Positions 1 through 13,826 of a stretch of 64,000 bases of DNA are shown one piece after another. Below the pieces are notes generated by a model. The model did no database searches and had not been told where the DNA came from. It worked only from the letters and a program-made list of their open reading frames with translations. A program made the position numbers and the translations under genes. The stretch's first letter is position 1; every line of letters begins with the position of its first letter. The DNA is from Dermatemys mawii (lineage: Eukaryota > Chordata > Testudines > Dermatemydidae), in the NCBI GenBank assembly GCA_007922305.1, contig ML677326.1, positions 55,980,785-56,044,784 of the forward strand, given 5' to 3'.

Positions 1-894
1 AATTATGATGCTTACCTATTCTTCAGACAAATAACAAATATAATTTATGAAGCATCACCTACAGTGCAGTAAAATATTAATGTCCAATGTTCTGGTTACC
101 CCCTTTACAGAAGGATATTATGAGACTGATATAGTTATTTAAATAACCTTTGGGTCTTTCAATCCATAAAAGCTTATTCTATCTCTACCGACATAAATTA
201 TACAAATATATTGTGAATCCATGGGACAACAATCTTTTCAGGTCACTCCACTCCTAATTACAACTAATTAAAACATGCCAAAGAAAGGATAGAAATTTAT
301 CACTGCTCATTAAACCTGTAAAGACAGTGTTAATTAGATGTCAGACTCAGTAACTCACATAAATGTTTGCTGCCAGTCTAAATTTAGTGAAAAAGTAAAA
401 TGCATTTAGAGACATTGCTGCCAGATAGTAGACTAGCACTGCTGATTTAGAGGGGTTAAAAGCTGTAACTACTACAAAAATCCCAAATCACAATCGTTCT
501 TGGTTTTGTTTCAACTAGAATAGTTGGGTATGTTTGAGTTGCCCATGTCCATCTTATTATAAATTTAATGATATCCTCATACATTAGATATGCATTACAA
601 CATAAAATAACATAGACTTTTAATTGCAACTTGGTATATGTTTTATTTCCACACAATAATTTACAAAAATCAATATTTATCTACCACTGACACACAATAG
701 CACTTGAAATACAACCATTATGGATTAAGGAAAAGTATTTGTATTTATATCACAGTAACACCAGAAGTCTTAATCAGACAGAAATTCCACTGAATTAGTC
801 AGTGCCAGTCCCAGCCTCAAATTGCTGATGAAGACCCTAATCCTGAAAGTTACTCCATGCCCACATGGACCCCATTAAGTCAAATGACTTCAAT
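1..894. other. unannotated AT-rich sequence
   Basis: I see no gene, RNA or recognisable element here. Short frames on the minus strand have no family resemblance and are expected by chance in AT-rich DNA. Confidence 0.6.
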
Positions 895-995
895 ATAATG
901 TATAATAATGTATAATAAATATAGATAATATATAAATAATATATAAATATATATAATAATATATAATATAATATATATAACATGTAATATAATAA
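895..995. repeat. AT-rich microsatellite (TA/TAA type)
   Basis: About 100 bases made almost only of A and T with irregular ATAATA and ATATAT units. It is a simple repeat that has decayed from a purer array. It accounts for the tyrosine and isoleucine-rich frame read on the minus strand, which is not a gene. Confidence 0.85.
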
Positions 996-1126
996 AACAC
1001 TGTTAGGCAGGGGAAGGACACAGGATAACATTATGACATGTTTTAACAGATTAGTTGTGTGCACAACTGTTAGCAGTAATCACAGCTGAACCATCAGCCT
1101 AACCATGCCGCTTTTCTACATATACC

Positions 1127-1332
1127 CAGGGCAGGCTCTAGCTTTTTGCTGTCCCAAGCATGAAGAGCGCAAGTGCCCCTCCCCTTTCCCCCCGGGAATA
1201 CGACTGAAGCAAAAAAAAAATAAAATAAAAGGTGTCCGGAACGTGAAGCCCCAAGAATGGTCGTAATGCTGCCCTTTAAAATGTGCCATCCCAAGCATAT
1301 GCTTCCTCTGCTGGTGCCAGAAGCTGGCCTAG
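1127..1332. mobile_element. hAT-type miniature element
   Basis: The left end begins CAGGGCAGGCTCTAGC. The right end, AGAAGCTGGCCTAG, is its imperfect inverted copy. The flanks catatacc (1119-1126) and tatatact (1333-1340) agree at 6 of 8 positions, as expected for an old 8-bp hAT target duplication. The interior is GC-richer than the surroundings, has an A-rich run near 1212-1230 and has no coding capacity. It is non-autonomous and would have been moved by a transposase encoded elsewhere. The family resemblance (CAGGGC-type ends) is from memory. Confidence 0.7.
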
Positions 1333-4300
1333 TATATACTCATGGCAGAGGTGAATTTTGAGGAGAATGAAGTGTTTACTTTATGGGTATTGATGGAGAG
1401 TTTCCTCTCTACCCAAATAGGTATCATAGGGAAAGTGCCAAGTGTTCAATAGTACTAAGAAAAATAGATAAAATATTGACTTTTAAATAGGTTGACTAAT
1501 GCACAGCATCACATACTAAAATCTCTGAAGCCCAAAGAAAATTAGTGTTTTCTGAGATTTCTCCAGACTAGATTGGGAAAGATTTAAAAATAGCCAGCAC
1601 ACTAATCTAGGGAAGAAGCTGGGGATCCATCTCCCCCATTTTGTTTCGTGACTTTTGAACCCTGCCTAAAAGCTCTCATCAAAACCTTCTCTGAGTATGT
1701 CCACTACCTTCTGTCTGTATTGCATAATAAGTGTTCTCTGAATAAAAAAACTTTTCTTAACCTTCAGTAATGTCTTATCCTTTAGCTTCAGTTTGTGCTT
1801 TCACCATGAGGCAATTTAATCTACAATTCTTTTCCCCCTTAGGAGTGGATTTAGTGTTGGATTGATAGTCCAAGAGACCTAAGGCGTAATCCTGAAGCCC
1901 TGTCTAATGGGAGTAGTCCCCTTACTTCACAGAGCTATTCAAGTGAGTAAGGCCTACAGGCTCAGAACATAGAATCTCTGCTCTGCTTTACTAGGTCTTT
2001 GAGAACACAGTGGTAGGGCAATATTCCTGAGTATATTTGGAAAGTTCAGGGGGTTACGCCTTTCTGCTGCTTGAAATATGATTGTGGCACTGTCGGGAGC
2101 AACCCTGTTGTTAACTAATCAGTTGAATTAGTAGGATGGACTGATCTTTTGCCCTCTGCAAGACTTGGCAAAGTGGCAGGTACTTCAGAAATATCTGACC
2201 AAGGAACAAAACTAAAAACAACCAAATCAAAAAAGATTTGTAGTCTTAGATTGAAGGCTTACATGTGATTTTTTTTTCTTGCAAATTAACATTATTTATC
2301 TTCCTAAATATTCTGTTACATCCTCTTATAACTATAGACATTCATTTAATGGCCACTACATGTACCTTTGGAGAGAGCTTCAGCTTGGGAATTCAACCTT
2401 GACAAATGGGGTAAAGGGGTGTAGAAATTCTGTCTCTTGACTATTTTCCTACCATCACCTCCCATCCCATCCTCAAAAGCTCTGTATTGTCTGGGCTTGG
2501 TAGAGGAAAGCCAGGGTCAGGAACAGGTAGCTGATCTTCGGATTTCCACTCCCCAAACATAAAATTTCTTTGCACACTGTGGAGCCCCGCTCCCGCATAA
2601 GGTTGCTGAGGAAGAAGTTGTGGTTGGAGGGACACTCTGGCAACATTGTTCTTGCATGAGCCATGTTTTTGTCCAGAAAAAACAAGGAATGGTAAGTGGC
2701 TGACAGTGCAAGTGGATCTTGGAGGTTTATGTGAGTGACACTTCTTCAGGGTGGGCAGCAAATTTAATGCACCTCATGGTGATCAGGAAACTTAGTAGGG
2801 AAAACTCTGATTTTTCCACTCTCTGACATGGATTGTTCCTATATAAAAGGGCATTGGCCCATGTATAGCCACATCAGGTGAAAGAAAGAATGGGGAAGTA
2901 CCTTTAAACAGCCTACTAGAAATCACTTGAAAAAGCTGACAGTGTAACTAATTACACAAGTCTGTGCATAGAGATATCTGGATTTGACTCACTCTATTCC
3001 TTCTGGGTACATTCTCTGAATATGTATCATTTTTTCCTATTCCCATGCAGTATTCTACCATATACAGATATTAGCTGGGGAAAAATTTACTTGGCAATGA
3101 TCTTTGGAACCCTAAAAGACTAATTTTTTTCAGGTTCTGAGGTTTTGCTTCCAATCATTCACAAAATCAGTTCATAGCACAGTCAAAGTTGTAAGACTAC
3201 AGTCAACAAGAACGATCAAGGAATTTACTCATCACTGTCCCCATTTAAACCACACAGCTAATAAGGAACACCAAGAAAACATACCAGAGCTAAGTATTTC
3301 ACTAGGTTAGGCTTCTTTTGGAAGACATTTTTGCATACATTTACAAAATCCAGTGAGTTAACTTGATATTGACCTTGATACTGTAATTGGATTTTCATGG
3401 GCAGCCCTTTGTGCCTGGGGATTTTATACAAGATGCCTTTTACACTCACATAGTGGGCTCACAGTTGCAGAATCAGGACTAAAGATATTGGCTTCTACTC
3501 CAAACCACCCTTCTTCCCTATTTTATTTAAGAATATATTGACTGTTTTTCAATAATGGCTAAAAAATGAACTATTTGTTTCTAGTTTACAGATCAAGATG
3601 AAAACACTACATATTAATATTGTGTCTGTAGTAAATATCTTCACCTGAAACTAATAAAGATGCCAGACTACATTAAGCAGCTACCTTGGAGCTCTCTCTG
3701 CCACCTTTTATATCCCAAATGCTAATCAAAGTAAACGAGAGCAACTAAAGAATTCAAGAACAGGACCTTTTGGCTGCAAAAGTTATCCCCTTTGTTGATT
3801 TACTGACTCTTTCTCATTCTGTCAGACAAAAATGATTTTCACTAACTTCTGTGAAATTTCACAAAATGATTTCCTTTTTAGACAGACTTGAAACACTATT
3901 TTTTTTTAAAAAAAGTTTACTCTTTATACAGCTTGCCCGTCACTGCTCTACATAAAACATACTTTCCCCTTTATCCCTAATGGGACGGGACACTTGGATC
4001 CCTAGGCTCCACTCCTGCAAACAATAAGGTACATGCTTAGATTTACTCACAGGAATAAATTTAAGAATGTACTTTATCTGAAAGAGGAGGACTTGTTTTA
4101 TACATTGATAAAACTATAATGAAACCATCCTTGTGCTGAGGCATATTCAAAATGTAGACTCAAAAACAGTTCTGACTCAGATACATTTCAAGTAGGTGTG
4201 AGTATTGCAATGGTATCTCTACCATCATTTCAGAAAGTGCATAGAGAGCCTCACACATTTGAAAATATCAAAGCCTGTTTTCAGAATTCACAAATATAAA

Positions 4301-7300
4301 ATGAGCTAGATTTTTCCTAAAAAATGATGAGTACTTTCCTGGTTGTAGGCCCAACACTTACATGTAGAAGTCATTATCACCCTTCCTTCCTACTAATCTT
4401 TCCCCTCCTCCCAGATGTAGATTTACAGCCACTGTTCATAGAAACAGCTAAACAAAATATTCCTGTTTCGTATGTTTCTTTTAAAGTGACTGTGACAGAG
4501 CAATCAGCCACTGGAAAATAAAGCCCACTTAATAAAAGATTATCCTAATTTTCTTTAAAATCTATATTTAAACTTTATGGGAAGCCTCATAAGGAGAGAA
4601 AACTCAGACCACAGGGTACACATTACAGAGCTTCTTTCCTCCTATCATGATATTACAAAGTAAACACTGGGCAATCTTACCTTTAAGGTGTATTTATTTA
4701 CAATTGGGTTTCCTCTGGAGAAGGCCGCAGAATTTGTTGATAGATACTATCATTACTCTTGTGAGTGGACATGTGAATACTTCTGAATTATAGGTTTATA
4801 CTACATCACTTAGTGGCACATTCCCAGTGAGATGACTGGGGAAACTACCAAACACCAGTTTGTTATTCTTTCAGGTTAGGTGTTTCTAAGTCATGTTAGC
4901 TGTGTTAGTGTATTCACTGATAGCTGGTGTTGGCGACCCTACAGAGGCCCTTAATTCTCCTGGCCAGAAGAAGTAAAAGAGACAAACTATTTTTAGTAGT
5001 TAAAAAAATGGGGGACTATGGGATAAAATATTACAGAGCTAGGTGGGGCTGATTGGTGGAGGCCAAACACAGGTGAAGCCAAGAGCCTCTAAAACTGGTC
5101 ATCTGATCTCACGTAAATCAATGAGGGGGAGGGAGGAATTCAGGATAGCACTTTCAAATCACAGCCCTCTTGAATTATCTGGAATGACTAATAATTAACT
5201 CTTACCTGGAATTTTGTAAAAAGAACTATTCCAGTTTATAATGTGATTAAAATCAAAAGAGAAAAACAACTCTTATTTTTCTGAAAATTATGCTCTTGAC
5301 TTATTTCTGTCCTTCCTCCCTTCACTGATTTAAGCAAGTCTGTGACCACAAATCCTTTGCTGCAGCTGTACTATGACAGTGACTCATGCTCTTTTGAGTT
5401 GATTATAGTTGATGGCTTCAGCATGAGGCAATAACAAAGCATCTACAGATGTAAGCTGCTCTTCTATCAAACCTTATTGGGACAATCAGACAAATTTGGA
5501 ATATAAAATGAAAATTCAGCTGAGGAAAAGCCTAATATGGTCCAGTAGGACAAACCTGTATTTTGGATGTAAATATATTGGGGCTTTACCACCACAGTTA
5601 ACAGTTTTCCTACAAGTCACACAACTCTAATAAAGCCAATTCATTTGCCTCTGAAGTATTAAAACTGGAGCTAAATTCTTCCTTCGTGTACACTTGTGTA
5701 ACTCTGAAGTCAATGGACACAGTCCCTGATTTAATGATTGCGTTCACTTGTGTCTGCAGAGGAACATTAGCTAGATATGCTTGCTAGCACTCCCTTGAGT
5801 ACTGCAGAAAGAGCCTGGTGAAAGGTGAAGATTCCTATCACCTTCTCTCTTTGTATTTGTTTTTAAATACCATTCATTTTATGACTTTGTAGAAATATAA
5901 TTATAAGAGTTTTTACACACCTTTCTTTTGTTCAACACAGGACAGAATTTTGCCCTAAGAGTTCAATAGATTCTATATTAGTCCTGTTATGTATTCTAAA
6001 GATAGCATTGTTTGTTTCAGAGACATTGAAATATGCAATTAGCTATTTAAAGAATGATCCTTATACTGTGAATGTGATGATCATATAAAAATACAGTGCT
6101 TGTAACAAGTTACTAAAATAAGATTTAGTGTATGCACCTGTCCTGACTAGACAGTGTGTGCTCAAAAACAAATAAAAGATGTTTTCAGAGTAATTCTGAA
6201 TAGAATAATAATCTAAATGTGCACACCAACACTACTCTACATCCTTTACTTAAGACAAAGTAGGATGAGGGGCACAAAATTAGGTTTCTTAATTTTATAG
6301 TGAGTTAATCTTTACCATCAATTAAAGGCAAACTTTTTTTAAAAAAATGCAGTTTTATATTAAATGTAATAATCCTCTCAAACTACTATAAGAAAACATG
6401 ATCACTTTTGTAAGTGAGGGATTGTCTGAATAGAGTTCAGGAATAACTGCCTTCACCAATCTAACTATCATTCTTATCTATGTATGGCTTCATGATGAAG
6501 CTTTAAAACATGTTTATGATATTTCAAACTCCAGTCAGTGGGATATAAAAATCATAGAAATGCTTTTTGAAAAGCATTGGCAGTATCCAGCCTTCTTAGT
6601 TCAAGGAAACTGTGTAATGGATTTTGTGATTTTAATACACATATTTTCAGAATTGACAATTTATTCAAACATTTAACTTTTTGATCACATACTCTAAAGC
6701 CTACCTCTTCTGTATAAGCCAATTAAGAGCACCTTGAGTTCATTTATACTGTTTTCATTGGTTACAATTCCCATTAACTTATTTTACAGCTATGAAGAGC
6801 TTTGTCTGAGTTCTTTGTGCTCCTCATTTGTGGTAGAGCAAGTGGTAAGTAGGGTTAAAGACAGCACAAAGATTAAGAAGGATGGAGGGCACAGAGAGAG
6901 AGAGCCCTTTAGGTTTAAAGGGGGTGAGTAGGGACCATGTTCACGGTCATTTCTACAGAATGAAGAGGGAGAGAAGGAGACAGTTGGAGGAGAGGAGTTA
7001 AGGGTTAGCAGGATTTTATTTTAAAAAGAGGCACATGGGATGGAAGGCACAAAGGAAGAATATAAACACTGAAGATATGAAGAAAGATATAACAAAGCTA
7101 TAGCTGTAAAAGTGAAAAAGGAGTAAAAAATAGAGTGTCATGGTACTGTACTTTTTATTACTACATTTTATTTTAGAAAAAGCTCTTTTATAACAGTTTA
7201 AATCCATGATTTTAATGGTGCCTAATTGTTTGGAATAAAAAAAAATTCCTCACTGCCTGAGACACATATGAGAACATCCTTATTCCTGTTGCAATGCTGA

Positions 7301-7625
7301 TGGGTTTGGTGCCTGATTTTGTTAGATAGGTTAGGGGCATCATCACTTTTTTTGCATGATTGCATATGTGGGTGCTGGGGACAGAGAGATGGGTCCAAAA
7401 ACACAGGGAGGGAGGAATGGAAGTAGCTAGATGTCAAACAGAATTTTTTTTCCCCTAGAGAAGTTCCTTCCTGCATATCTGCAACAAATGTCAGACTCAG
7501 GAATTACACAGAATTAGGAGATACCAGCAAGATCTACCCAGCTCAACATCCTTTTCAGCTAGGTAAATTAAGCTGCTGTAGCCCTGGGTCTCTTTAACTG
7601 AGAATTAAGAAATGAGACCTGGTTT
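1333..7625. other. long stretch without recognisable gene
   Basis: Apart from degenerate copies of a short dispersed motif (near 1885-1950 and 5690-5765, see findings) I recognise nothing here. There is no frame above 106 codons and no frame with family-like composition. Several poly-T/poly-A runs and a GA-rich patch at about 6880-7010 are ordinary low-complexity sequence. Confidence 0.5.
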
Positions 7626-7629
7626 AAAA

Positions 7630-7925
7630 TTTTTAATCAAACTTTTTTCATGAGAAAATGGCCTTTCTGATTAAATGAAAATCTCCACAGGAAATGGCTT
7701 TTGAATGACATTTTGAGTTTGAGTTTGGGGAAAAAAAAAAAGACAACCCTAATAGAGTTATGCATTACCAAAAATGATTGGTTTTCAGGGGAATTGGGTG
7801 TGGTGGTATTTGTGTTACCATCTTTTTCCCGCACAAAAAATATGAAAAATGTTGATGGAAAAGGAGAAAAGTCTATTTTCCTGGAAAAAAAATCATGCCT
7901 GCTTTATGGATTTTCCAGCCAGATA
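7630..7925. repeat. probable copy of a dispersed AAAATTTT-rich element
   Basis: Alternating blocks of TTTTTCATGAGAAAATGG type and a right edge TTTTCCAGCCAG resemble other copies in this window near 43.6, 50.3 and 54.4-55.4 kb, which end in a GAGCTGGTC-like inverted terminus. This copy is diverged and its left edge is uncertain. It is non-coding. Confidence 0.35.
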
Positions 7926-10048
7926 CGGCCATTCTGATCATCTAGTCATTCCAGCATACCACAAGGATATTTGGCATCTAGGCTTTATACATGGCACTTT
8001 TTGTACCAGCAGTACTTTGCCTTAGTGTCACTGGACAAAATTAAACATGCACAGATTTATATAATCTGCTGGTGGAGGAAGGAGAGATGTGATACATTGG
8101 GGTTCACTCTTCTTGGGCAACTAAGAATTGCCCAGCCAGTGCTTTGAACAATATCCTCCCATTACCTAGAAGAATGGGAGAAAGGCACTAACTAGCCCTG
8201 CTCTGAATAACGTTGAAAACCAAACATGACTGTAAGTGTTGTCCCTGGAAAACAAAATCACTGCACAGTTAATTACTTTAAATCCTAAAACTGTTTATAC
8301 TTCTGGCTTATATTCCCTTTAATTGCTTTCCTAAAATCTGATTTATTGGCTCAGTTTTTTTTTTCTTGGACTTGATATTGTATGCAATATTTTGTTCTGC
8401 TTAGTAGAAACAATTGCACTAATTATTTCATGAGAATACCTGAAGTTCATATGACCATTTTTCAATATAATATTCCCATTTTGAAAGGTGAAAGTACAGA
8501 GCCATTTTCAGGAAATACCTGTTTGAAATCACTTTCTTTAGCTAGTGGAAAATATAAGACTTGGCCCATTCTGTAGATGTCATTGCTTTGCATAGAGTTG
8601 ACACACAAAATACTTGTCATATACACATATATGATGCTATATGTATTTATATGCCTACAGCATAGAGGTCCCTGCACAGCTACCAGAAACTGCCTTTACA
8701 CCTGGTATGGCTGCCGCAGTCCCTCTGACGATAGCAGTCCTAGCACTCTAAGGAGTGCCAGAATTGCTTCCCACCCCCACAAGAACAGCATGTCTAAAAG
8801 AAGGTGGGGAGGGAAAGGAGGTGGCAGGGTCATGAATCTGCCCCACCTCCACACCTATGGAGGATATAGGGCCGGTGTGGTAGAAGACAAAGCAGATAGC
8901 TCACCTCTTTTGTGCATCAGCCCTGCATAGACATTGTACTGGCTTGATTCTTTTTGGTACTCCTCAGAGCTGTGGTTTGAAAAGCTATGGGGCAGCCTGT
9001 GACTGTATTAAGAGACATTAGGTTTTCACAGTGAAGCACTCAAAAGTCAGGAAATATGAAATATAAGTTGAACACAGAACATGAACTTTCCATTAGGCAT
9101 ATACGTTGCATTACAGTCTGTAGGCATGTGACTATAGATCCTTTCCCACAAAAATAAAGGGCCAGCTTTCCCTTCCATTGATACCAGAGGAAATCTGGAG
9201 TAGGTCTACTGAAGTCAATGGAGTTTCATTGCTGTAAGTCAGGAGAATCAGGACCACTATTTTTTTAAAAAATTAATTATGTGATTTTTGCACACAACTT
9301 TAGACTGTAGTTGTAGACTCTTGTAAATTATTTTCTCTTTTTTTTTTAAAGAAAGGATAAAGGCCAGTGTGAACTTGTGATGTTAATGAGCGAGAGGAGG
9401 TCTCTTGCCCCTAAAACTCCCATTAAAACATATGTCTTTTCCTCTCTCTCTTGCACAAGTACATATTTGAGCCCCATGGAAGGTTGAGTGGAGGTTATCT
9501 GTGCCTCCTGGCTTGCACTTGACAAAACCATAATAGGTTTCCATGTGCTCTTTCCAATTACTCAGCTTTGGCCCCACACAGTTCTGAAAGTGTCCTGTTC
9601 ATTGCTAAATTGAGGCCACTCCCACAACATATAATTTGTTGAATTTTGGCTTCATGAACCTTTTGCAAGGCAGAAAAGTCCATTCAGCAATGTATGCAAA
9701 TGGATAGAGCTGACTGGGAAAAAAAATCACATTTTTAAAAGAAAAAATGGGTCAGATCTGAATTTTAAGATTTGTCTACAAGCTCTGCAAATGAAAAACT
9801 GAGCTTCTACACCATATGGTTTTGCTTCTCTCGGAGTCCTTTTTAGCATGGAAATAATGAATGGTAAATAAAGAATAGCAAATAATGAAAAAAATAATTT
9901 CAGTAATTCACAAAATTCTCAAATATTTTTCATGGACACCTGGTAACTGTCCAATTTTTCCATCGGTCATGAACAGTAAGATGCCATGAACGGCAGTAAA
10001 TTGAATAGTTTATTTTCTAATACACTTGTGAGTCTGGATTTTTCATTA
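7926..10048. other. unannotated, with a GC-richer patch
   Basis: No gene is recognised. The patch at about 8660-8930 is richer in C and G and keeps a 117-codon plus-strand frame open, but the translation has no recognisable domain. The GC content by itself explains the lack of stops. A degenerate copy of the dispersed CACTGAAGTCAATGG-type motif lies near 9190-9260. Confidence 0.5.
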
Positions 10049-10135
10049 TCTCCTTTGTAAAGTGCTTTGAGATCTATTGAAGAAAAGAACTATATAAGAA
10101 CTAGCTATTAATTATTATTATTATATTATTCTACT
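10049..10135 (+). repeat. L2/L3-type LINE or SINE 3' tail
   Basis: The segment has the order typical of ancient L2/L3/MIR-related tails: TGTAAAGTGCTTTGAGATC, then an AAGAACTATATAAGAACTA block, then an (ATT)n end at about 10110-10135. Only the tail is recognisable and the body upstream has decayed beyond reading. Confidence 0.6.
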
Positions 10136-11699
10136 AGTCCATCTTTTGGTACAAATATGCCCCTTTGATAACCCTATCCTTGCAAGCCTGTCTCCCACTT
10201 GTGGCCCAAAATACACACATGTAGAAGGAACAGGCTTGCATGCACCATTCAAGCTTTTGAAAATTCAGAATTTGATTTAGAGCCTTGTTTTCCATTCAAA
10301 AATGCATTAATGAGAGTTGAAGGGAATATGTTGCTTAACAAGTAGCTTGAATCATTCAGAAGCAAAAATGGTATCAGGATACTTATTTCTTCACTCCTAA
10401 TAAAGCCTTTTTGTGAACAGTGATCTCTGCACAGATGTAGCTGAAATTTAATACCCTGACTACAGCAATAACAATAAAATTAAATTTGCCCAAACCATAT
10501 GTCTTTCACTAAATGATCCAAAAGAACAGCACTTTTAAGAAAGGACTAATGCTGTTTACAGTAACAGGAAATGTGAAGGCATAAAAAATGTATGTGGGGG
10601 GTGGTGGTGTATTTTTAAATGTTTGACTCGTTGATTTTATTTCTGATCTGGAAAGCATACATGCAAGACACAGTTCAGAGGTGACATTATACCTTCAGAC
10701 ACGTTAATAAATCAGATCCCAGATTAGGCCAGCCCAAACTGCATTTTCATTGATTTATCAAAAATTATTCTCAAGAAATGAGACATCTTGGGCAATCTGA
10801 ATGTACATTTTCATAGTAAGGACTATCAAAATACTTATGGTCCCATCATATGTTTTAAAGTGAAAGATGATAGTTTGCAGGAACAGGAACAACCCTCCTC
10901 TTCTCTTATGTACAGCATTGCAAAACAGGCAGTGTGTGTCATGTCAGCATAAATGGTATTTAATGAAATACAGATATCTACAATAAAAATATCAGTCTGC
11001 ATATATTTTTCTCACAAATATGTTACTATGCAAGAACAAAACCGGGAAGGTAAAATCCTTATATTTTTTTCCCTATTGTTTTTAGTTTTATTGGATTTTT
11101 TCATCTTTGTTTGGGCTGTTTTTTAAAATTATAATTGAATTGGTATTACCACACACACATCCTTTCCACACACACATCCTCAAGCACAATTCTATAGCGG
11201 ATGGGATCGGGGCTGGTGCGCAGAGTGTTGGGATTAATTGGCAAGCAAAGGTATCTAGTACAGTCTCTCCACTTCCATGACAACCTTTCCAGCTCACAGG
11301 CTGTATGGGCCTCATTTTTGTTCACACTGAGCACATGAGTAACTCTGTGAAAGCATATGCACCATTGCAGAACCAAGTTACACAAATAGTAATTTTTTCC
11401 TCAAAGACAAGCTTCAATATATTTTCTTAAAAAAATGGAAAATTCCACATTAAACATATACCACCAGACAGAACACTAGATAGTTAAAGTAAAAAATACC
11501 TTTATGGAATTGATTATTTTCGTTTGCCCTTTTTAAATTTTTTTTAACATTGCTCAAGATCAAAATCTATCTTTCCCTGTACATACAAAATGGCAACTTA
11601 ATGAACTGTTACTCAAAGGTGTGCTCAGTACTACTAAGGCAAAACATCAAAATTAAATTTTAAAACATATATACATTATATGATTTGCAGTACCATACC
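10136..11699. other. unannotated AT-rich sequence
   Basis: No gene or element is recognised. A short interrupted CA-rich patch is at 11151-11180. Frames on the minus strand at about 11090-11385 overlap each other and lack any family signature. Confidence 0.5.
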
Positions 11700-12145
11700 T
11701 TTAAATTAATTTTCTTTGTCCCGCCCCCCTGCAAACCCACAATAAAACAAAAGCCATGACTATCATTTAAATGAAGAAACAAGGACTATTTGCATCAGTA
11801 GTAATTAAGCTTAATCTTGTTTAAATAACATTCTTTCTGGATCAGACTCTGCTGACTTACTTCCTTGTATGAGCTGGGAAGTCAAAATAACCCCATTATT
11901 CAGAAAAATCTGTGTAATGAAATTTTAGCATCAGTGCTTTCTAATAGGTGTACACTTTCAACACAAGTGGGCAAGCAACTCTTCACAAATCTAATTTGAG
12001 CTTTCACTAAGAAAGTGGAAAATTTTCATTACTTCTAGCATTAGTCTGAAGATGCAAGCCTCATCATGCCAAGCAGATGACTAAGGAACCCGCATTTATC
12101 TTAATTAAAGTTCATCTTAATCAAGCTACTGTCTATCAGATATAA
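11700..12145. other. unique TAAT-rich stretch, possible conserved non-coding element
   Basis: This stretch is free of recognisable repeat and contains clustered TAATTA/TTAATT cores, ATTTGCAT-like and CATTTAAATG sequences. That composition is common in conserved regulatory DNA near developmental genes, but it is also common in plain AT-rich DNA. The call is an inference only, since conservation cannot be seen in one sequence. Confidence 0.2.
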
Positions 12146-13135
12146 TGCTACTTAAAACTAAGGTTCTTAGCATAGCTGTATAGTTCTCCAAGGGAACATC
12201 CATCAAGAGCAAATCTGTAACTGCATGGCTTGATTCTGTGAAAAGAAAAGAAAAACGGATTGGGTAAACTTTTTCTGTTACTTATATAAGTTTCCCTAAA
12301 TAACTAAAATGCATTTCAAAATCCTTTTGCATTCAATAATATCCCAATATGTGCTATAAATTGAAAATAAACACATTTGTAGATAGATACATTATTATAT
12401 CACTGTAAATCTGAAATGGTCCCATTAACTTAAGCGGCATCATTACAGATTTTTGCCAGGGTAAAGATGAAAATCTGGCCTTTTGAATACAGTTTTCTTA
12501 CACCTTTTTCAGAAGACTATATTTGTTTGTCAACCAGTGTTTGCTGATTTTCCTTCAGTATTATTTTGGACAGATTTCTCTATGTTAGGGAAAGTTGCAT
12601 TGAATTAAGTAGGAAATTGGGTCATTAGAAAAAAAAACCTTTCAGTTTTTGAAAAGTTGTCTCTTTCATTTGCTAGATTTTGAAGATAAACATCACCTGT
12701 CTAACTTTAGGATCTGTGAATCCCATGCTGAGAAAAGAACACTCAAATACATTACACTGATACTCCTCTTTTCAGCACAAAGTGCACTAGCTATTTCTTT
12801 ATACAGTTAATCCTTCAGTACAGTGGCAGCAGGAGCATACAGATGCTGTAGCTGGAGAAATTATCGCAGTCAAAGTCTCTTGGCTCCTACTGCCCCATTC
12901 TAACTATAAAACAATGTGATTTGCCTTATTTCCAGAAACCAGTTAATACTATTCTACGGCCACACAGCCCCCATGCAATGCAGAGCTCAGCTGTGAGAAA
13001 ACTTCCACCTTGCTTTCACAAGTTGGGGATTGGACCTAGATCAGGAGAGTGATAGGTAGAACCAGTATATTAACCTGTTGTCCTCTCCCCAGCAATTGTG
13101 TTGGAGCATGGGAAGGAAGAGGTCTGAATGACACT
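12146..13135. other. unannotated sequence
   Basis: I recognise no gene, RNA or repeat with confidence in this stretch. Confidence 0.5.
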
Positions 13136-13602
13136 CTGTGTACATCTACATTGCACACCTCTTTCAGGGCAGTCTATATACATGATTAGCTCCCCAGAAT
13201 GGCTAAAAATATCAGTGTAGACTGAGAGGCATGGTTTCAGTGAGTAGAATAAAGACTCACCAGATGGGTGCGGACATGTACCCAAATACATACTTTACAC
13301 AGCTATCTATTCATCCGTGCTGTGCTTCCCTGTCTACACTGCTGTTTTTAGCAATATAGTATCTCACCATTGCTGGAACGCTTGCCCCACAACAGGAAAA
13401 GACTCTGGCAAGGGGGAAAGGCTCTGCCAGGACCCGCTGAAGCTGCTAAAGCTTTTCCCCACTGACTCCCCTCTGCCAGAGCCTTCCACTGATGCATGTA
13501 ACTATACACTGCAAGCTGGATGCAGCCTCCTTTTCACTATGTCATGTCACTACATGTACATGACATGCTACCACCAGTGGTGTTTAGTGTAGACGAAGCC
13601 TT
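13136..13602. mobile_element. PIF/Harbinger-like MITE (composite)
   Basis: The left edge contains GTACATCTACATTGCAC and the right edge TTTAGTGTAGACGAAGCC, whose reverse complement is GGCTTCGTCTACACTAAA. Both share the TCTACAyT core seen at the ends of the other Harbinger-like MITEs here. A further internal GTCTACACTGCT at about 13330 suggests either two overlapping copies or a nested one. Open frames inside (73 aa minus, 91 aa plus) have no transposase-like content. Confidence 0.5.
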
Positions 13603-13826
13603 TGTAGTTGCACTGTATTTGGAGATGTGAGTGCAGCACACTGATAAACCTGAGCTAGCTTGAATCTAGTTAGTCTGAGCACTAATAGCAGTGAAGCTGC
13701 AAAAGCATGGGCTTCAGCACAAGCTCATAATGAAATGCTAAACTGTGTTATACTGTTGAGCCACTGGGTATAAATGCCCCATTTACCCTAACCTTAGCCA
13801 GACCTGGCATATCATTAAGGGACCGC

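Noticed and set aside
895..995. AT-rich tract considered as a replication origin or matrix attachment site
   Set aside because: Only base composition supports it. It is a plain decayed microsatellite.
8577..8930. 117-codon plus-strand frame in a GC-richer patch
   Set aside because: GC content lowers stop frequency. The translation is of low complexity (Ser, Arg, Gly) with no family.
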